The translations under genes were made by a program, and so were the position numbers. Below are positions 52,758-63,786 of a stretch of 64,000 bases of DNA, one piece after another. The stretch's first letter is position 1, and the number at the start of each line of letters is the position of its first letter. The stretch comes from Phycicoccus jejuensis. GTDB taxonomy: Bacteria; Actinomycetota; Actinomycetes; Actinomycetales; Dermatophilaceae. The notes under the pieces are model-generated. The model did no database searches. It had not been told where the DNA came from and saw only the letters and a list, made by a program, of their open reading frames with translations. Where the stretch lies: assembly GCF_000720925.1 (NCBI RefSeq), contig NZ_JOEE01000002.1, positions 1-64,000 of the forward strand, given 5' to 3'.

Positions 52758-53444
52758 TCAGACGGCGAGCCGGTAGCCGATGCCGGGCTCGGTGACGATG
52801 TACCGCGGCGCCGAGGGGTCCGCCTCGAGCTTGCGGCGCAGCTGGTTGCCGTAGACGCGCAGGTAGTTGGACTCGCGGCCGTACCCCGGCCCCCAGACCG
52901 CCCGCAGCAGGTCGGCCTGGGTGACGACGCGCCCGCGGTGGCGCGCGAGCTCGGCGAGCAGCCGCCACTCGGTCGGGGTGAGGTGGACGGGGGCGCCGTC
53001 GCGCGTCGCCGACAGCGTCGCGAAGTCGAGCGTGAACGCGTCCGTGACGACCGGATCGACCGCCGCGAGCCCCTCGTCCTCGCCGCCGCGCCGCAGCGCC
53101 GAGCGCACCCGGGCCATCAGCTCGTCCATCCCGAAGGGCTTGGTCACGTAGTCGTCGGCGCCCTCGTCGAGCGCCTCGACCTTGTCGTCGGACTGGTGGC
53201 GCGCCGACAGGACGACGACGGGCACGCGGGAGCGGGCGCGGATGCGCCGCAGCACCTCGACGCCGTCGAGGTCCGGCAGCCCGAGGTCGAGCACGACGAG
53301 GTCCGGTGGGGCGTCGGCGACGGTCGTCAGCGCGTCGTGGGCGGTGCCGACCTCCTCGACCTCGTAGCCGCGGGCCCGCAGGTTGATGCGCAGCGTGCGG
53401 CGCAGCGTGGGGTCGTCGTCGACGACGAGCACGCGCTGGCTCAT
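52758..53444 (-). CDS. kdpE: KdpE response regulator
   Basis: A 228-residue OmpR-family regulator. The receiver has acidic residues VVDDDPTLRR, the phosphoacceptor Asp in LVVLDLGLPDLDGVEVL and K in VTKPFG. The C-terminal winged helix contains LTPTEWRLLAELARHRGRVV and GRESNYLRVYGNQLRRKLE. It activates kdpFABC when potassium is scarce. The ATG overlaps the kdpD stop by four bases. Its probable target is the TGACG array at 60355. Confidence 0.94.
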   Translation of the reverse strand: MSQRVLVVDDDPTLRRTLRINLRARGYEVEEVGTAHDALTTVADAPPDLVVLDLGLPDLDGVEVLRRIRARSRVPVVVLSARHQSDDKVEALDEGADDYVTKPFGMDELMARVRSALRRGGEDEGLAAVDPVVTDAFTLDFATLSATRDGAPVHLTPTEWRLLAELARHRGRVVTQADLLRAVWGPGYGRESNYLRVYGNQLRRKLEADPSAPRYIVTEPGIGYRLAV

Positions 53445-55942
53445 CCGGCCTCCTCCTCGCTCGGCAGGTCGACGACCATCGTCAGGCCGCCACCAGGAGT
53501 GTCCTCGGCGGTCACCCTGCCACCCATCGCCTCGGCGAGCCCCCGGGCCACGGCGAGGCCGAGCCCGACGCCGTCACCACCCGGTGCGTCGCCGTGCCGC
53601 TGGAAGGGCAGGAAGATGCGGTCGCGGTCACCCTCCGGCACACCGGGTCCGGTGTCGACGACGCGGATGTGCACCCGCCCGCCGAGCGCGCTCGTCGTGA
53701 CCCGCACGCAGCCGGGCGCCGGCTGGTGGCGCAGGGCGTTCTCGACGACGTTGCCGAGCACCCGGTCGAGCAGCCCGGCGTCGGTGTGCACGACGCGTGC
53801 CGCGGGGTCGAGGTGCCACTGCACCCGCTCCGGTTCGGCGACGGCGTCGACGACCCCCGGCACGACCTCGCCGAGGTCGACGGCCCGCGGGTGGGCGACG
53901 AGCGCGCCGGCCTGGAGGCGCGACATGTCGAGGAGGTTGCCGATGAGGGCGTCGAGCCGGTCGGCGGAGTCCTCGATGGCGGCCTCGAGCTCGGCCTCGT
54001 CCTCGGGGCTGAAGGTCACCTCGCTCGAGCGCAGGCTGCCGATGGCCGCCTTGATGCCGGCGAGCGGTGTGCGCAGGTCGTGGGAGACGGCCGAGAGCAG
54101 CGCGGTGCGGGCCGAGTTGTCGCGGGCCAGCGCCGCGGCCTCACCGGCCGACGCCTGGAGCGAGCGCCGCTGGAGGATGGCGCCCGCGTGCGCCGCGAAG
54201 GCCGCCAGCAGGCGCTGGCGCCCGGCGGGGACGGCGGCCCCGACGAGGACGAGGTCGTGCGCGTCGTCGGCCTCGGCGCGGGGCAGCCCCTCGCGGCGCA
54301 GGTCGTCGGGGGTGAGCGAGGCGTCGGTGGCGGCGACCACCTCGGAGCCCGACCGGCCGCGGTGCACGACGGCGGCGGCCTCGGCCCCGAACATCTCCAC
54401 GGCCCGGGCGAGCAGCAGCGCGAGCTGGTCGGTCGAGCCGAGGAGGGTGTGGCTGAGCTCGGCCAGCGCCGACGCCTCGGCCTGCGCGCGCAGCGCCCGG
54501 TCGGCCCGCCGCGCGCTGCGGTGCACCACCCAGGCCACCGCGGCGGCCACGACGACGAACACGAGCAGCGCGACCGCGTTCTGTGGTTGCGAGATCGTCA
54601 GGCCACCGGTCGGCGGCGTGAAGAACCAGTTGAGGAAGAGCGACGACGTCAGCGCCCCGACGACCGCCGGGCCCATCCCGCCGAGGAGCGCGGTGAGGAC
54701 GCTGAGCAGGAGGAACAGCGGCACCGTGAGGGGCAGGTCGGGGTCCTCGGGCAGGCCGACGAGGGCCTCGGTGAGGGCGAAGGGCCCGACCACGGCGAGG
54801 GCGTACCCCAGCCGCACCCGCCGCTTCGGCAGCGCGGCCCGTGAGACACGCCGGCCCTTGCCGTGCGCGAAGCGGTGGGTGACGACGTGCACGTCGATGT
54901 CGCCGGAGCGGGTGATGACCTCCTCGGTCGTGCTGGGGGACAGCAGGGTCCGCCAGCGAGCGCGCCGCGAGGAGCCGATGACGACCTGGCTCGCGTTGAC
55001 GCCCCGGGCGAAGTCGAGCACCGCCTCGGGCAGGTCGTCGCCGGTCACCGTGTGGAAGGAGCCACCGAGCTCGTCCGTCAGCCGACGCTGGGTCACGAGG
55101 TCCGGCAGTGTCGGCCCGGCGAGGCCGTCCGAGCGCGCGACGTGGACGGCCAGCAGCTCGCCGCCGGCGCCGCGGGCCGCGATGCGCGCCGCCCGCCGCA
55201 GGAGCACCTCGCCCTCCGGCCCGCCGGACACGGCGACGACCACCCGCTCGCGCGTCGGCCACGTCGCGTGGATGCCGTGGTCGGCGCGGTAGCGGCCGAT
55301 GCCCTCGTCGACGCGGTCGGCGAGCCAGAGCAGCGCGAGCTCGCGCAGCGCCGAGAGGTTGCCGACCCGGAAGTAGTTGGCCAGCGCGGCGTCGACCTTC
55401 TCGGGGGCGTAGACGTTGCCGTGCGCCATCCGGCGGCGCAGCGCCTCGGGCGACATGTCGACGAGCTCGATCTGGTCCGCCGCCCGCACGACGGCGTCCG
55501 GCACCGTCTCGCGCTGCACGACGCCGGTGATCGCCGTGACGGCGTCGTTCAACGACTCCAGGTGCTGGACGTTGACCGTCGAGACGACGTCGATGCCGGC
55601 CTCGAGCAGCTCCTCGATGTCCTGCCAGCGCTTCTCGTTCCGCGATCCGGGCGCGTTGGTGTGCGCCAGCTCGTCGACGAGGGCGACCTGCGGCCGCCGC
55701 GCCAGCAGGCGGTCGAGGTCCATCTCGTCGAGGGTCGCCCCCCTGTGCCCGACCCGGGCGCGGGGCACGAGCTCGAGGCCCTCGAGCAGCGCCCGGGTGT
55801 GCGCCCGCTCGTGGGTCTCGACGAGGCCGACGACGACGTCGGTGCCGCGGTCGAGCCGCCGGTGCCCCTCGTCGAGCATGGCGACGGTCTTGCCGACGCC
55901 CGGGGCCGCCCCGAGGTAGATGCGCAGCCGACCGCGTGCCAT
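53441..55942 (-). CDS. kdpD: KdpD sensor histidine kinase
   Basis: An 833-residue membrane kinase. The N-terminal KdpD domain has YLGAAPGVGKTVAML (P-loop) and DELAHTNAPGSRNEKRWQD, and is followed by a USP domain, four membrane helices, a GAF-like part, the phosphorylation His in SHDLRTPLAGIKAAIG, and an ATPase domain (VVENALRH, VVDTGPGVP, VGLGLAVARGLAEAMGG). It senses K+ limitation and phosphorylates KdpE. It lies ten bases after kdpC. Confidence 0.94.
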   Translation of the reverse strand: MARGRLRIYLGAAPGVGKTVAMLDEGHRRLDRGTDVVVGLVETHERAHTRALLEGLELVPRARVGHRGATLDEMDLDRLLARRPQVALVDELAHTNAPGSRNEKRWQDIEELLEAGIDVVSTVNVQHLESLNDAVTAITGVVQRETVPDAVVRAADQIELVDMSPEALRRRMAHGNVYAPEKVDAALANYFRVGNLSALRELALLWLADRVDEGIGRYRADHGIHATWPTRERVVVAVSGGPEGEVLLRRAARIAARGAGGELLAVHVARSDGLAGPTLPDLVTQRRLTDELGGSFHTVTGDDLPEAVLDFARGVNASQVVIGSSRRARWRTLLSPSTTEEVITRSGDIDVHVVTHRFAHGKGRRVSRAALPKRRVRLGYALAVVGPFALTEALVGLPEDPDLPLTVPLFLLLSVLTALLGGMGPAVVGALTSSLFLNWFFTPPTGGLTISQPQNAVALLVFVVVAAAVAWVVHRSARRADRALRAQAEASALAELSHTLLGSTDQLALLLARAVEMFGAEAAAVVHRGRSGSEVVAATDASLTPDDLRREGLPRAEADDAHDLVLVGAAVPAGRQRLLAAFAAHAGAILQRRSLQASAGEAAALARDNSARTALLSAVSHDLRTPLAGIKAAIGSLRSSEVTFSPEDEAELEAAIEDSADRLDALIGNLLDMSRLQAGALVAHPRAVDLGEVVPGVVDAVAEPERVQWHLDPAARVVHTDAGLLDRVLGNVVENALRHQPAPGCVRVTTSALGGRVHIRVVDTGPGVPEGDRDRIFLPFQRHGDAPGGDGVGLGLAVARGLAEAMGGRVTAEDTPGGGLTMVVDLPSEEEAG

Positions 55943-55952
55943 GACGCCATTC

Positions 55953-56522
55953 TCACCCGCGGCCGAGGGCGGCGAGCGCGACGTTGAGCTCGAGGACGTT
56001 GACGCGCTCCTGCCCGAGGACCCCGCCGAGCGGCGCGGGTCGCACGTGGTCGGCGACCAGGCGCAGCACCTGGGACACGTCGAGGCCCCGGGCGGCCGCC
56101 ACGCGCGGCGCCTGCCAGCGGGCGTACGCCGGCGAGACGTCGGGGTCGAGGCCACTGGCGGAGGAGGTCAGCGCGTCGGCCGGGATCTCCTGCGGCGCAT
56201 CCGGGTTGGCGGCGCGCAGGGCCTGCTCGCGCTCGGCGACCGCGGTCGCGAGGTCGGGGTTCGACGGGCCGAGGTTGGAGCCACCGCTCGTCTCGCCGGA
56301 GGCGTCGGAGGCCGAGGGGCGGCCCTGGAACCACTCGGCGCCGCTCGGCGGCTGGCCGAGGAGGGCCGAGCCGACCTCGCGCCCGCCGACCTCCACCGGC
56401 TGGCCGGCCGCGCGGTCGGGCACGAGGAGCCCCACGGCGAGGATCGCGGCCGGGTAGAGGACGCCGCACAGGACGGTGAGGACGAGCAGCGCCTTGAGCG
56501 CCGCGGACAGCTGACGGGTCAT
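55953..56522 (-). CDS. kdpC: K(+)-transporting ATPase subunit C
   Basis: A 189-residue single-span subunit: one N-terminal membrane helix (ALLVLTVLCGVLYPAAILAV) and an extracytoplasmic domain with the family pattern SNLGPSNPDL, DALTSSASGLDPDVSPAYA and VNVLELNVAL. It stabilises the KdpABC pump. Ten bases separate it from kdpB. Confidence 0.95.
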   Translation of the reverse strand: MTRQLSAALKALLVLTVLCGVLYPAAILAVGLLVPDRAAGQPVEVGGREVGSALLGQPPSGAEWFQGRPSASDASGETSGGSNLGPSNPDLATAVAEREQALRAANPDAPQEIPADALTSSASGLDPDVSPAYARWQAPRVAAARGLDVSQVLRLVADHVRPAPLGGVLGQERVNVLELNVALAALGRG

Positions 56523-56532
56523 GGTGGTCACC

Positions 56533-58565
<2,033 letters not shown>

Positions 58566-58569
<4 letters not shown>

Positions 58570-60212
58570 GACAGGGCCTCCGCGATGGGTCCCAGGGCGA
58601 GGGACGGGAAGAACGTCAGGCCGGCGACGACGATGACCGTGCCGACGACGAGCGTGGTGAACAGGGGGGTGTGCGTCGGCATGGTCCCGGCGGTGACCGG
58701 ACGGCGGCCCTGGGCCGCGAGCGATCCGGCGAGGCGCAGGACGAGGACGATCGGCACGAAGCGGCCGGCGAACATGCAGAACGCGAGGAGCAGGTTGAGA
58801 TAGGGCTGGTCGGCCGAGAGGCCCGCGAACGCCGAGCCGTTGTTGTTGGAGGCGGACGCGACGGCGTACATCAGCTCCGAGAGGCCGTGCGGCCCGTCGT
58901 TGGCGCGGGCGTCGAGGGCCGTCGGGAGGACGACCGACAGGCCGGTGCCGAGCAGGACGAGGGCGGGCATCGTCAGGGTGACGAGCGCGGCGCTGGTGAT
59001 CTCGGTGCGGCCCACCGTCTTCCCGAGCAGCTCGGGGGTGCGCCCGACCATCAGGCCGGCGATGAACACGGCGAGCACGACGACGACGAGGTAGGAGTAC
59101 AGGCCGGTGCCGACGCCGCCGGGCGAGAGCTCGCCGAGCAGCATGTTGACCAGCGGCACACCGCCGCCGAGCGCGCTGTAGCTGTCGTGCATCGAGTTGA
59201 CGGCGCCCGTCGAGGTGCCGGTGGTCACCGACGCGAAGAGGCTGGACCACACGATCCCGAAGCGCTGCTCCTTGCCCTCCATCGAGGCGAGCGGACCGGC
59301 CGCGGCGTGCGCCTCGGCCCACGTGGCGAGCGCGATGCTGCCGATGAGCAGGGTGCCGATGACGCCGACCGCGACGGCGCCCTGGCGGCGGTCGCCGACC
59401 ATGAGGCCGTAGGTGTAGGGCAGCGCGAACGGGATGAGGAGGATGAGGACGATCTCGAGGAGGTTGGTCCACGGGCCGGGGTTCTCGAAGGGGTGTGCCG
59501 AGTTGGCGTTGAAGAACCCGCCGCCGTTGGTGCCGAGCTCCTTGATGGCCTCCTGCGACGCCACCGGGCCGCCCTGGATCGTCTGCTGGACGCCGGTCAG
59601 CGTCTCGATGCTGTGCGGCGAGGCGAGGTTCTGGATCACCCCGCCGAGGAGCAGGAGGACGGCGGCGACGGCGGCGATCGGCAGGAGGATGCGCACGGTC
59701 GCGCGGGTCAGGTCGACCCAGAAGTTGCCGAGCCGGTCGGAGTGCCGACGGGCCAGGCCGCGCAGGAGCGCGACGGCCACGGCGATGCCGGTGGCGGCCG
59801 AGACGAAGTTCTGGACGGTGAGGCCGAGCATCTGCACGGCGTGGCCGGCGCCGGACTCGCCGGAGTAGGACTGCCAGTTGGTGTTCGTCGTGAACGAGAC
59901 GGCCGTGTTGAGCGCGGTGTCCCAGTGCATCGAGCGGCCGAGGTCCCACGGCAGCAGGCCCTGGCCGAGGATCAGGAGGAAGAGCAGCGCGACCGAGGCG
60001 ACGGCGAAGGCCAGCACCGAGCCGGCGTAGCCCTGCCAGCGCTGCTCGGTGCGGGGGTCGACCCCGACGAGCCGGTAGACGACGCGTTCGACGCGCCAGT
60101 CGCGCTCGTCAGTGAAGACGCGGTGCATCCAGGCGCCGAGGGGGACGTGGGTCGCGGCGAGGATCGCGGCGACGAGGAGGACGGCGGTGGCCGTCTGGAG
60201 GGCGATGGACAT
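58566..60212 (-). CDS. kdpA: K(+)-transporting ATPase subunit A
   Basis: A 548-residue channel-like subunit of the SKT superfamily with about ten helices. Selectivity-filter loops are visible, for example [34 protein letters not shown] and [13 protein letters not shown]. It binds and conducts K+. Start ATG 60212, 13 bases after the kdpF stop. Confidence 0.97.
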
Positions 60213-60225
60213 GGTGCGGCGCCCC

Positions 60226-60312
60226 TCAGTACCGGTCGGGGCGCACGAGCGCGTCGAGGAGGTAGCCGAGGAGGAGCAGGCCGATGACGCCTGCGAGGAG
60301 GTCTTCCCACAT
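60226..60312 (-). CDS. kdpF: K(+)-transporting ATPase subunit F (28 residues)
   Basis: A 28-residue single-helix peptide, MWEDLLAGVIGLLLLGYLLD followed by ALVRPDRY. A hydrophobic helix ending in L-x-x-P-x-x-Y is the KdpF pattern; it stabilises the pump complex. It is the first gene of the operon, 13 bases before kdpA. Confidence 0.92.
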   Translation of the reverse strand: MWEDLLAGVIGLLLLGYLLDALVRPDRY

Positions 60313-60354
60313 GCGGCCCACCACACCAGCGGGCCGCCGCCGCACCCCGCGCGG

Positions 60355-60392
60355 TGACGCGGCGCTGACGGCCTCTTGACGCCATCCTGACG
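60355..60392. promoter_or_regulatory. probable KdpE operator: four TGACG boxes at 11-bp period
   Basis: TGACG occurs at 60355, 60366, 60377 and 60388, exactly 11 bp apart (CGTCA on the coding strand), 43 bp upstream of kdpF. Eleven-bp direct repeats are the usual target of OmpR/PhoB-family dimers, so KdpE is the obvious ligand. Confidence 0.7.
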
Positions 60393-60400
60393 CCCCTCAC

Positions 60401-60533
60401 CCGTGCAGCATTCGACGAAAGCGACGATTGATGCACACCCCGCCCCAACCGACCGTGCAGAAATCGACGAATGTGACGCTTCCCGCACGCCCGGTCCGCC
60501 TTGACCGTGCAGAAATCGACGAAAGCGACGATT
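60401..60533. repeat. three 29-bp repeats at exact 52-bp period
   Basis: CCGTGCAG(A/C)A(A/T)TCGACGAA copies, each extending to GCGACGATT or a variant, begin at 60401, 60453 and 60505, with 23-bp unlike spacers. The repeats differ at several bases, and no cas gene is near. They lie between kdpF and the enoyl-CoA hydratase gene. Confidence 0.8.
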
Positions 60534-60559
60534 CCTAGACGCCCGGCGGGGCCCGGAGG

Positions 60560-61321
60560 TCAGCGGGCGCGGAACTCCGGGCGGCGCTTGCCGACGAACG
60601 CGGCCGCGCCCTCGCGGTGGTCGGCCGTCGTCGCGAGCGTCCGCTGGCCGGCGTCCTCGCGGGCCAGCGCGCCCTCGAGGTCGAGCGAGGCGGCGTTGAC
60701 GGCCGCCTTGGTCTCGCCGAGCGCGAGCGTCGCCCCCGCGGCGAAGGCGGCGAGCAGCTCCTCGGCCCGGGCGGCGAACCCGTCGGCCGGCACGGACTCG
60801 GCGACGAGACCCCACTCGGCGGCGGTGCGGCCGGGCAGCGCCTCGCCGGTCAGCGCGAGCCGCATCGCCCGTGCCCGGCCCACGGCGGCGGCGACGAGCG
60901 CGGTCGAACCACCGTCCGGCATGAGCCCGATCCGGCTGAACGCGAGGACGAACGGTGCCTCGTCGGCGGCGAGCACGTAGTCGCAGGCGAGCGCCATCGG
61001 CACCCCGATGCCGGCCGCCACCCCGTGGACGAGCGCGACGACCGGCGTCCGCGACCCGACGATCGCCCGGACGAGGTCGGCGCCGGCGTCGAGCACGCCC
61101 ATCTGCGCGCCCTCGGCGGTCAGGGGTGCGCCGGAGCAGAACCCGCGCCCCTCGCCGGTCAGCGCGACGACGCGCACGTCGGGGTCGGCGTCGAAGCGGC
61201 GCACGGCCTCGGTCACGGCGGCGCACATCTCGGGGTCGACGGCGTTGAGCCGCTCCGGGGCGTCGAGGGTGATCCGTCCGATGGCCCCGTCCGCCTCCAC
61301 GCGGACCCGTGCGCTGCTCAT
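60560..61321 (-). CDS. enoyl-CoA hydratase/isomerase family protein
   Basis: A 253-residue crotonase-fold protein. ITLDAPERLNAVDPEM is the N-terminal signature, GEGRGFCSGAPL the first oxyanion-hole loop, and VHGVAAGIGVPMALACDYVLAA the CoA-binding helix with the second. The usual Glu of hydratases in the GLMPDGGST segment is replaced by Asp, so an isomerase- or hydrolase-type reaction is possible. Single gene. Confidence 0.9.
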   Translation of the reverse strand: MSSARVRVEADGAIGRITLDAPERLNAVDPEMCAAVTEAVRRFDADPDVRVVALTGEGRGFCSGAPLTAEGAQMGVLDAGADLVRAIVGSRTPVVALVHGVAAGIGVPMALACDYVLAADEAPFVLAFSRIGLMPDGGSTALVAAAVGRARAMRLALTGEALPGRTAAEWGLVAESVPADGFAARAEELLAAFAAGATLALGETKAAVNAASLDLEGALAREDAGQRTLATTADHREGAAAFVGKRRPEFRAR

Positions 61322-61382
61322 CCCGCCATCCAACCGCACCCTGCGCGACCCCGCAGTGGCGGCGGGTGATGGACTTGTGCCC

Positions 61383-62549
61383 GTGACCGGACTCCAGCCC
61401 GTCCCCCTGACCCCCGACCTCGTGCACGGCGCCGTCGAGCTCGAGACGAGCGACGGCGGCCTGCGCCCGCACCGGCTGCCGGCCTGGGCCCGCGCCCAGA
61501 ACGCCGACCCGATGCTCGCGATCAACGAGGGCCAGCCGGCGGGTGTGCGCCTCGTGCTGCGGACCACCGCCACGGCCGTCGAGCTCGACGCGGTCGTCAC
61601 CCGGCGGGCGCTGACCGGCGCCCCGGCACGGCCCGAGGGCCAGGTCGACCTCGTCGTCGACGGCGAGGTGAAGGACGGCGCCGTCGTGCCGAACGGCGAC
61701 CTGCTGACCACCGACATGACGACCGGCGCCACGACCCTCGTCGAGGGCGGCCCCGGCACCGTGCGCTTCCCGCTGCCCGCCGGCGAGAAGACCGTCGAGC
61801 TGTGGCTGCCGCACCAGGAAGGCGTCGAGCTCGTGGCGCTGCGCGCTGATGCCCCCGTCACCGCCGTGCCGCGCGACGGCCGCCCCCGCTGGGTCCACCA
61901 CGGCAGCTCGATCAGCCACGGCAGCAACGCGGTCCGCCCCACCGGCACCTGGCCCGTCGTCGCCGCGCGCACCGCCGGGCTCGACCTCGTCAACCTGGGC
62001 TTCGGCGGCTCGGCCGTCCTCGACCCGTTCGTCGCCCGCACGATGCGCGACCTCGACGCCGACCTGCTGAGCCTCAAGGTCGGCATCAACATCGTCGGGG
62101 GCGACCTGATGCGCCGCCGCGTCCTCGGGCCGGCGCTCCACGGGTTCCTCGACACGGTCCGCGAGGGCCACCCGACCACCCCGTTGCTCGTCGTGACGCC
62201 GGTCCTCTGCCCGATCCACGAGGAGACCCCCGGCCCCGGCTCGGTCGACGTCGAGGCGCTGCGCGAGGGCCGGCTCGTCTTCACCGCCACCGGCGACCCC
62301 GCCGAGGTGCCGGCCGGCCGGCTCACCCTGCGCACGGTCCGCGAGGAGCTCGCGCGCGTCGTCGAGCAGCGCCGGGCGGACGACCCGAACCTCCACCTCG
62401 TCGACGGCCTCGCGATGTACGGCCCGGACGACGTCGCCGCCCACCCGCTGCCGGACGCCCTGCACCCCGACGAGGAGACGCACGGGCTGATGGGAGAGCG
62501 GTTCGCGCGCACCGTCTTCGCCGACGGCGGCCCCTTCCCCACCAGCTGA
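61383..62549 (+). CDS. SGNH/GDSL hydrolase family protein
   Basis: A 388-residue protein. Residues about 1-165 are a beta-sandwich (carbohydrate-binding-like) and the rest an SGNH hydrolase. The nucleophile Ser lies in WVHHGSSISHGSNAV, the Gly in NLGFGGSA, an Asn in KVGINIVGG, and the D-x-x-H dyad in PDALHPDEETHG. Acts on acyl or acetyl esters in most relatives. No signal peptide. GTG 61383 chosen; GTG 61377 is in frame. Confidence 0.86.
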   Translation: MTGLQPVPLTPDLVHGAVELETSDGGLRPHRLPAWARAQNADPMLAINEGQPAGVRLVLRTTATAVELDAVVTRRALTGAPARPEGQVDLVVDGEVKDGAVVPNGDLLTTDMTTGATTLVEGGPGTVRFPLPAGEKTVELWLPHQEGVELVALRADAPVTAVPRDGRPRWVHHGSSISHGSNAVRPTGTWPVVAARTAGLDLVNLGFGGSAVLDPFVARTMRDLDADLLSLKVGINIVGGDLMRRRVLGPALHGFLDTVREGHPTTPLLVVTPVLCPIHEETPGPGSVDVEALREGRLVFTATGDPAEVPAGRLTLRTVREELARVVEQRRADDPNLHLVDGLAMYGPDDVAAHPLPDALHPDEETHGLMGERFARTVFADGGPFPTS

Positions 62550-62563
62550 CGGCCCGTCCTCCC

Positions 62564-62615
62564 CGCGACCTGCGGGGTTCCGGGTGCGGTCGCGCCGGGA
62601 CCCGCGCAGGTCGCG
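62564..62615. terminator. bidirectional hairpin between convergent genes
   Basis: CGCGACCTGCG (62564-62574) and CGCAGGTCGCG (62605-62615) form a perfect 11-bp stem; GGGTTCC/GGGACCC inside extends it. It sits between the SGNH hydrolase and the CoA-transferase, which converge. Confidence 0.6.
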
Positions 62616-62631
62616 CGGAGAAGACGGCCGG

Positions 62632-63786
62632 TCAGGCCTGGACGACCGCCCCGGAGGCGAGCAGCGCCTCGACCTCGTCGGCCCCGAACCCGTGCGCCAG
62701 CAGCTGCTCGCGCGTGTGCTGCCCCGGCACCGGCTCGGGCCCGGGCGTGCCGAGCGGCGTCCCCGACAGCCGCGGCGCCGGCCGCGGCACCGGCGAGCCA
62801 TCGGGCCCGGGCACGAACGACCCCCGCGCCGCGTGGTGCGGGTGCCGGTGCGCCTCCTCGAGCGAGAGCACCGGGGCGACGCACGCGTCCGAACCCTCGA
62901 AGTGCGCCGCCCACTCGTCGCGGGTCCGCTGCGCGAAGGCCGTCTCGAACGCCGAGCGCTGCTCCGCCCAGGTCGTGGGGTCGTACTGGTCCCCCTCGAC
63001 CGACACCCCGAGCAGCCGTAGCAGCTCGCGCCAGAACTGCGGCTCCAGCGCGCCCACCGCGACGAACCGGCCGTCGGCACAGGCGTACACGTCGTAGAAG
63101 GGCGCCCCGCCGTCGAGGACGTTCGACCGGCGCCGGTCCGTCCACTCCCCCGCCCCGAGCATCGTGTGGACGAGCGTCAGCAGGTGCGCGGCGCCGTCGA
63201 CCATCGCCGCGTCGACGACCTGCCCGCGCCCCGTCGCCCCCCGGGAGACGAGCGCCGCCAGCACGCCGGACACGAGGTACATCGCCCCACCGGCGAAGTC
63301 GGCGAGCACCGGCACCGGCGCGACCGGCCGCTCGGCGCCGCCCATCGCGTGCAGCGTCCCGGACAGCGCGGCGTACGTGATGTCGTGGCCCGCGCGCGGC
63401 GCCCACGGCCCCTCCTGCCCCCAGCCGGTCATCCGGCCGACGACGAGGCGCGGGTTGTCCGCCAGCAGGTCGTCGGGCGCGAGCCCGAGCCGCTCGAGCA
63501 CTCCCGGCCGGAACCCCTCGACCAGCACGTCGGCCCCGGCGACGAGCCGCCGCACGGCGGCCACGCCGTCCGGGTGCTTGAGGTCGACGGCGATGCTCGG
63601 CCGCGAGCGCCGCAGCCCGCCCGAGGCGTCGACGTCGCTCGGGGCGCCGGGCCGGTCGACCCGCACGACGTCGGCCCCCATCTCGGCGAGGACCATCGCC
63701 GCGAACGGCGCCGGCCCGATGCCGCCGAGCTCGACGACGCGGACGCCGGCGAGCGGGCCGGCGGCGACGGACGACCCCGCGCTCAC
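62632..63786 (-). CDS. CaiB/BaiF family CoA-transferase (alpha-methylacyl-CoA racemase-like)
   Basis: A 384-residue class III CoA-transferase. [20 protein letters not shown] and VRVDRP form the CoA-binding start, and [20 protein letters not shown], with the His and Asp, matches alpha-methylacyl-CoA racemase, which epimerises 2-methyl-branched acyl-CoAs in fatty-acid or sterol breakdown. The GTG start overlaps the upstream stop (GTGA). Confidence 0.9.
   Translation of the reverse strand: MSAGSSVAAGPLAGVRVVELGGIGPAPFAAMVLAEMGADVVRVDRPGAPSDVDASGGLRRSRPSIAVDLKHPDGVAAVRRLVAGADVLVEGFRPGVLERLGLAPDDLLADNPRLVVGRMTGWGQEGPWAPRAGHDITYAALSGTLHAMGGAERPVAPVPVLADFAGGAMYLVSGVLAALVSRGATGRGQVVDAAMVDGAAHLLTLVHTMLGAGEWTDRRRSNVLDGGAPFYDVYACADGRFVAVGALEPQFWRELLRLLGVSVEGDQYDPTTWAEQRSAFETAFAQRTRDEWAAHFEGSDACVAPVLSLEEAHRHPHHAARGSFVPGPDGSPVPRPAPRLSGTPLGTPGPEPVPGQHTREQLLAHGFGADEVEALLASGAVVQA

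Noticed and set aside
60401..60533. Possible small CRISPR array (29-bp repeats, short spacers)
   Set aside because: Only three repeats, which differ at several positions. The spacers are 23 bp, shorter than usual, and there are no cas genes or leader.
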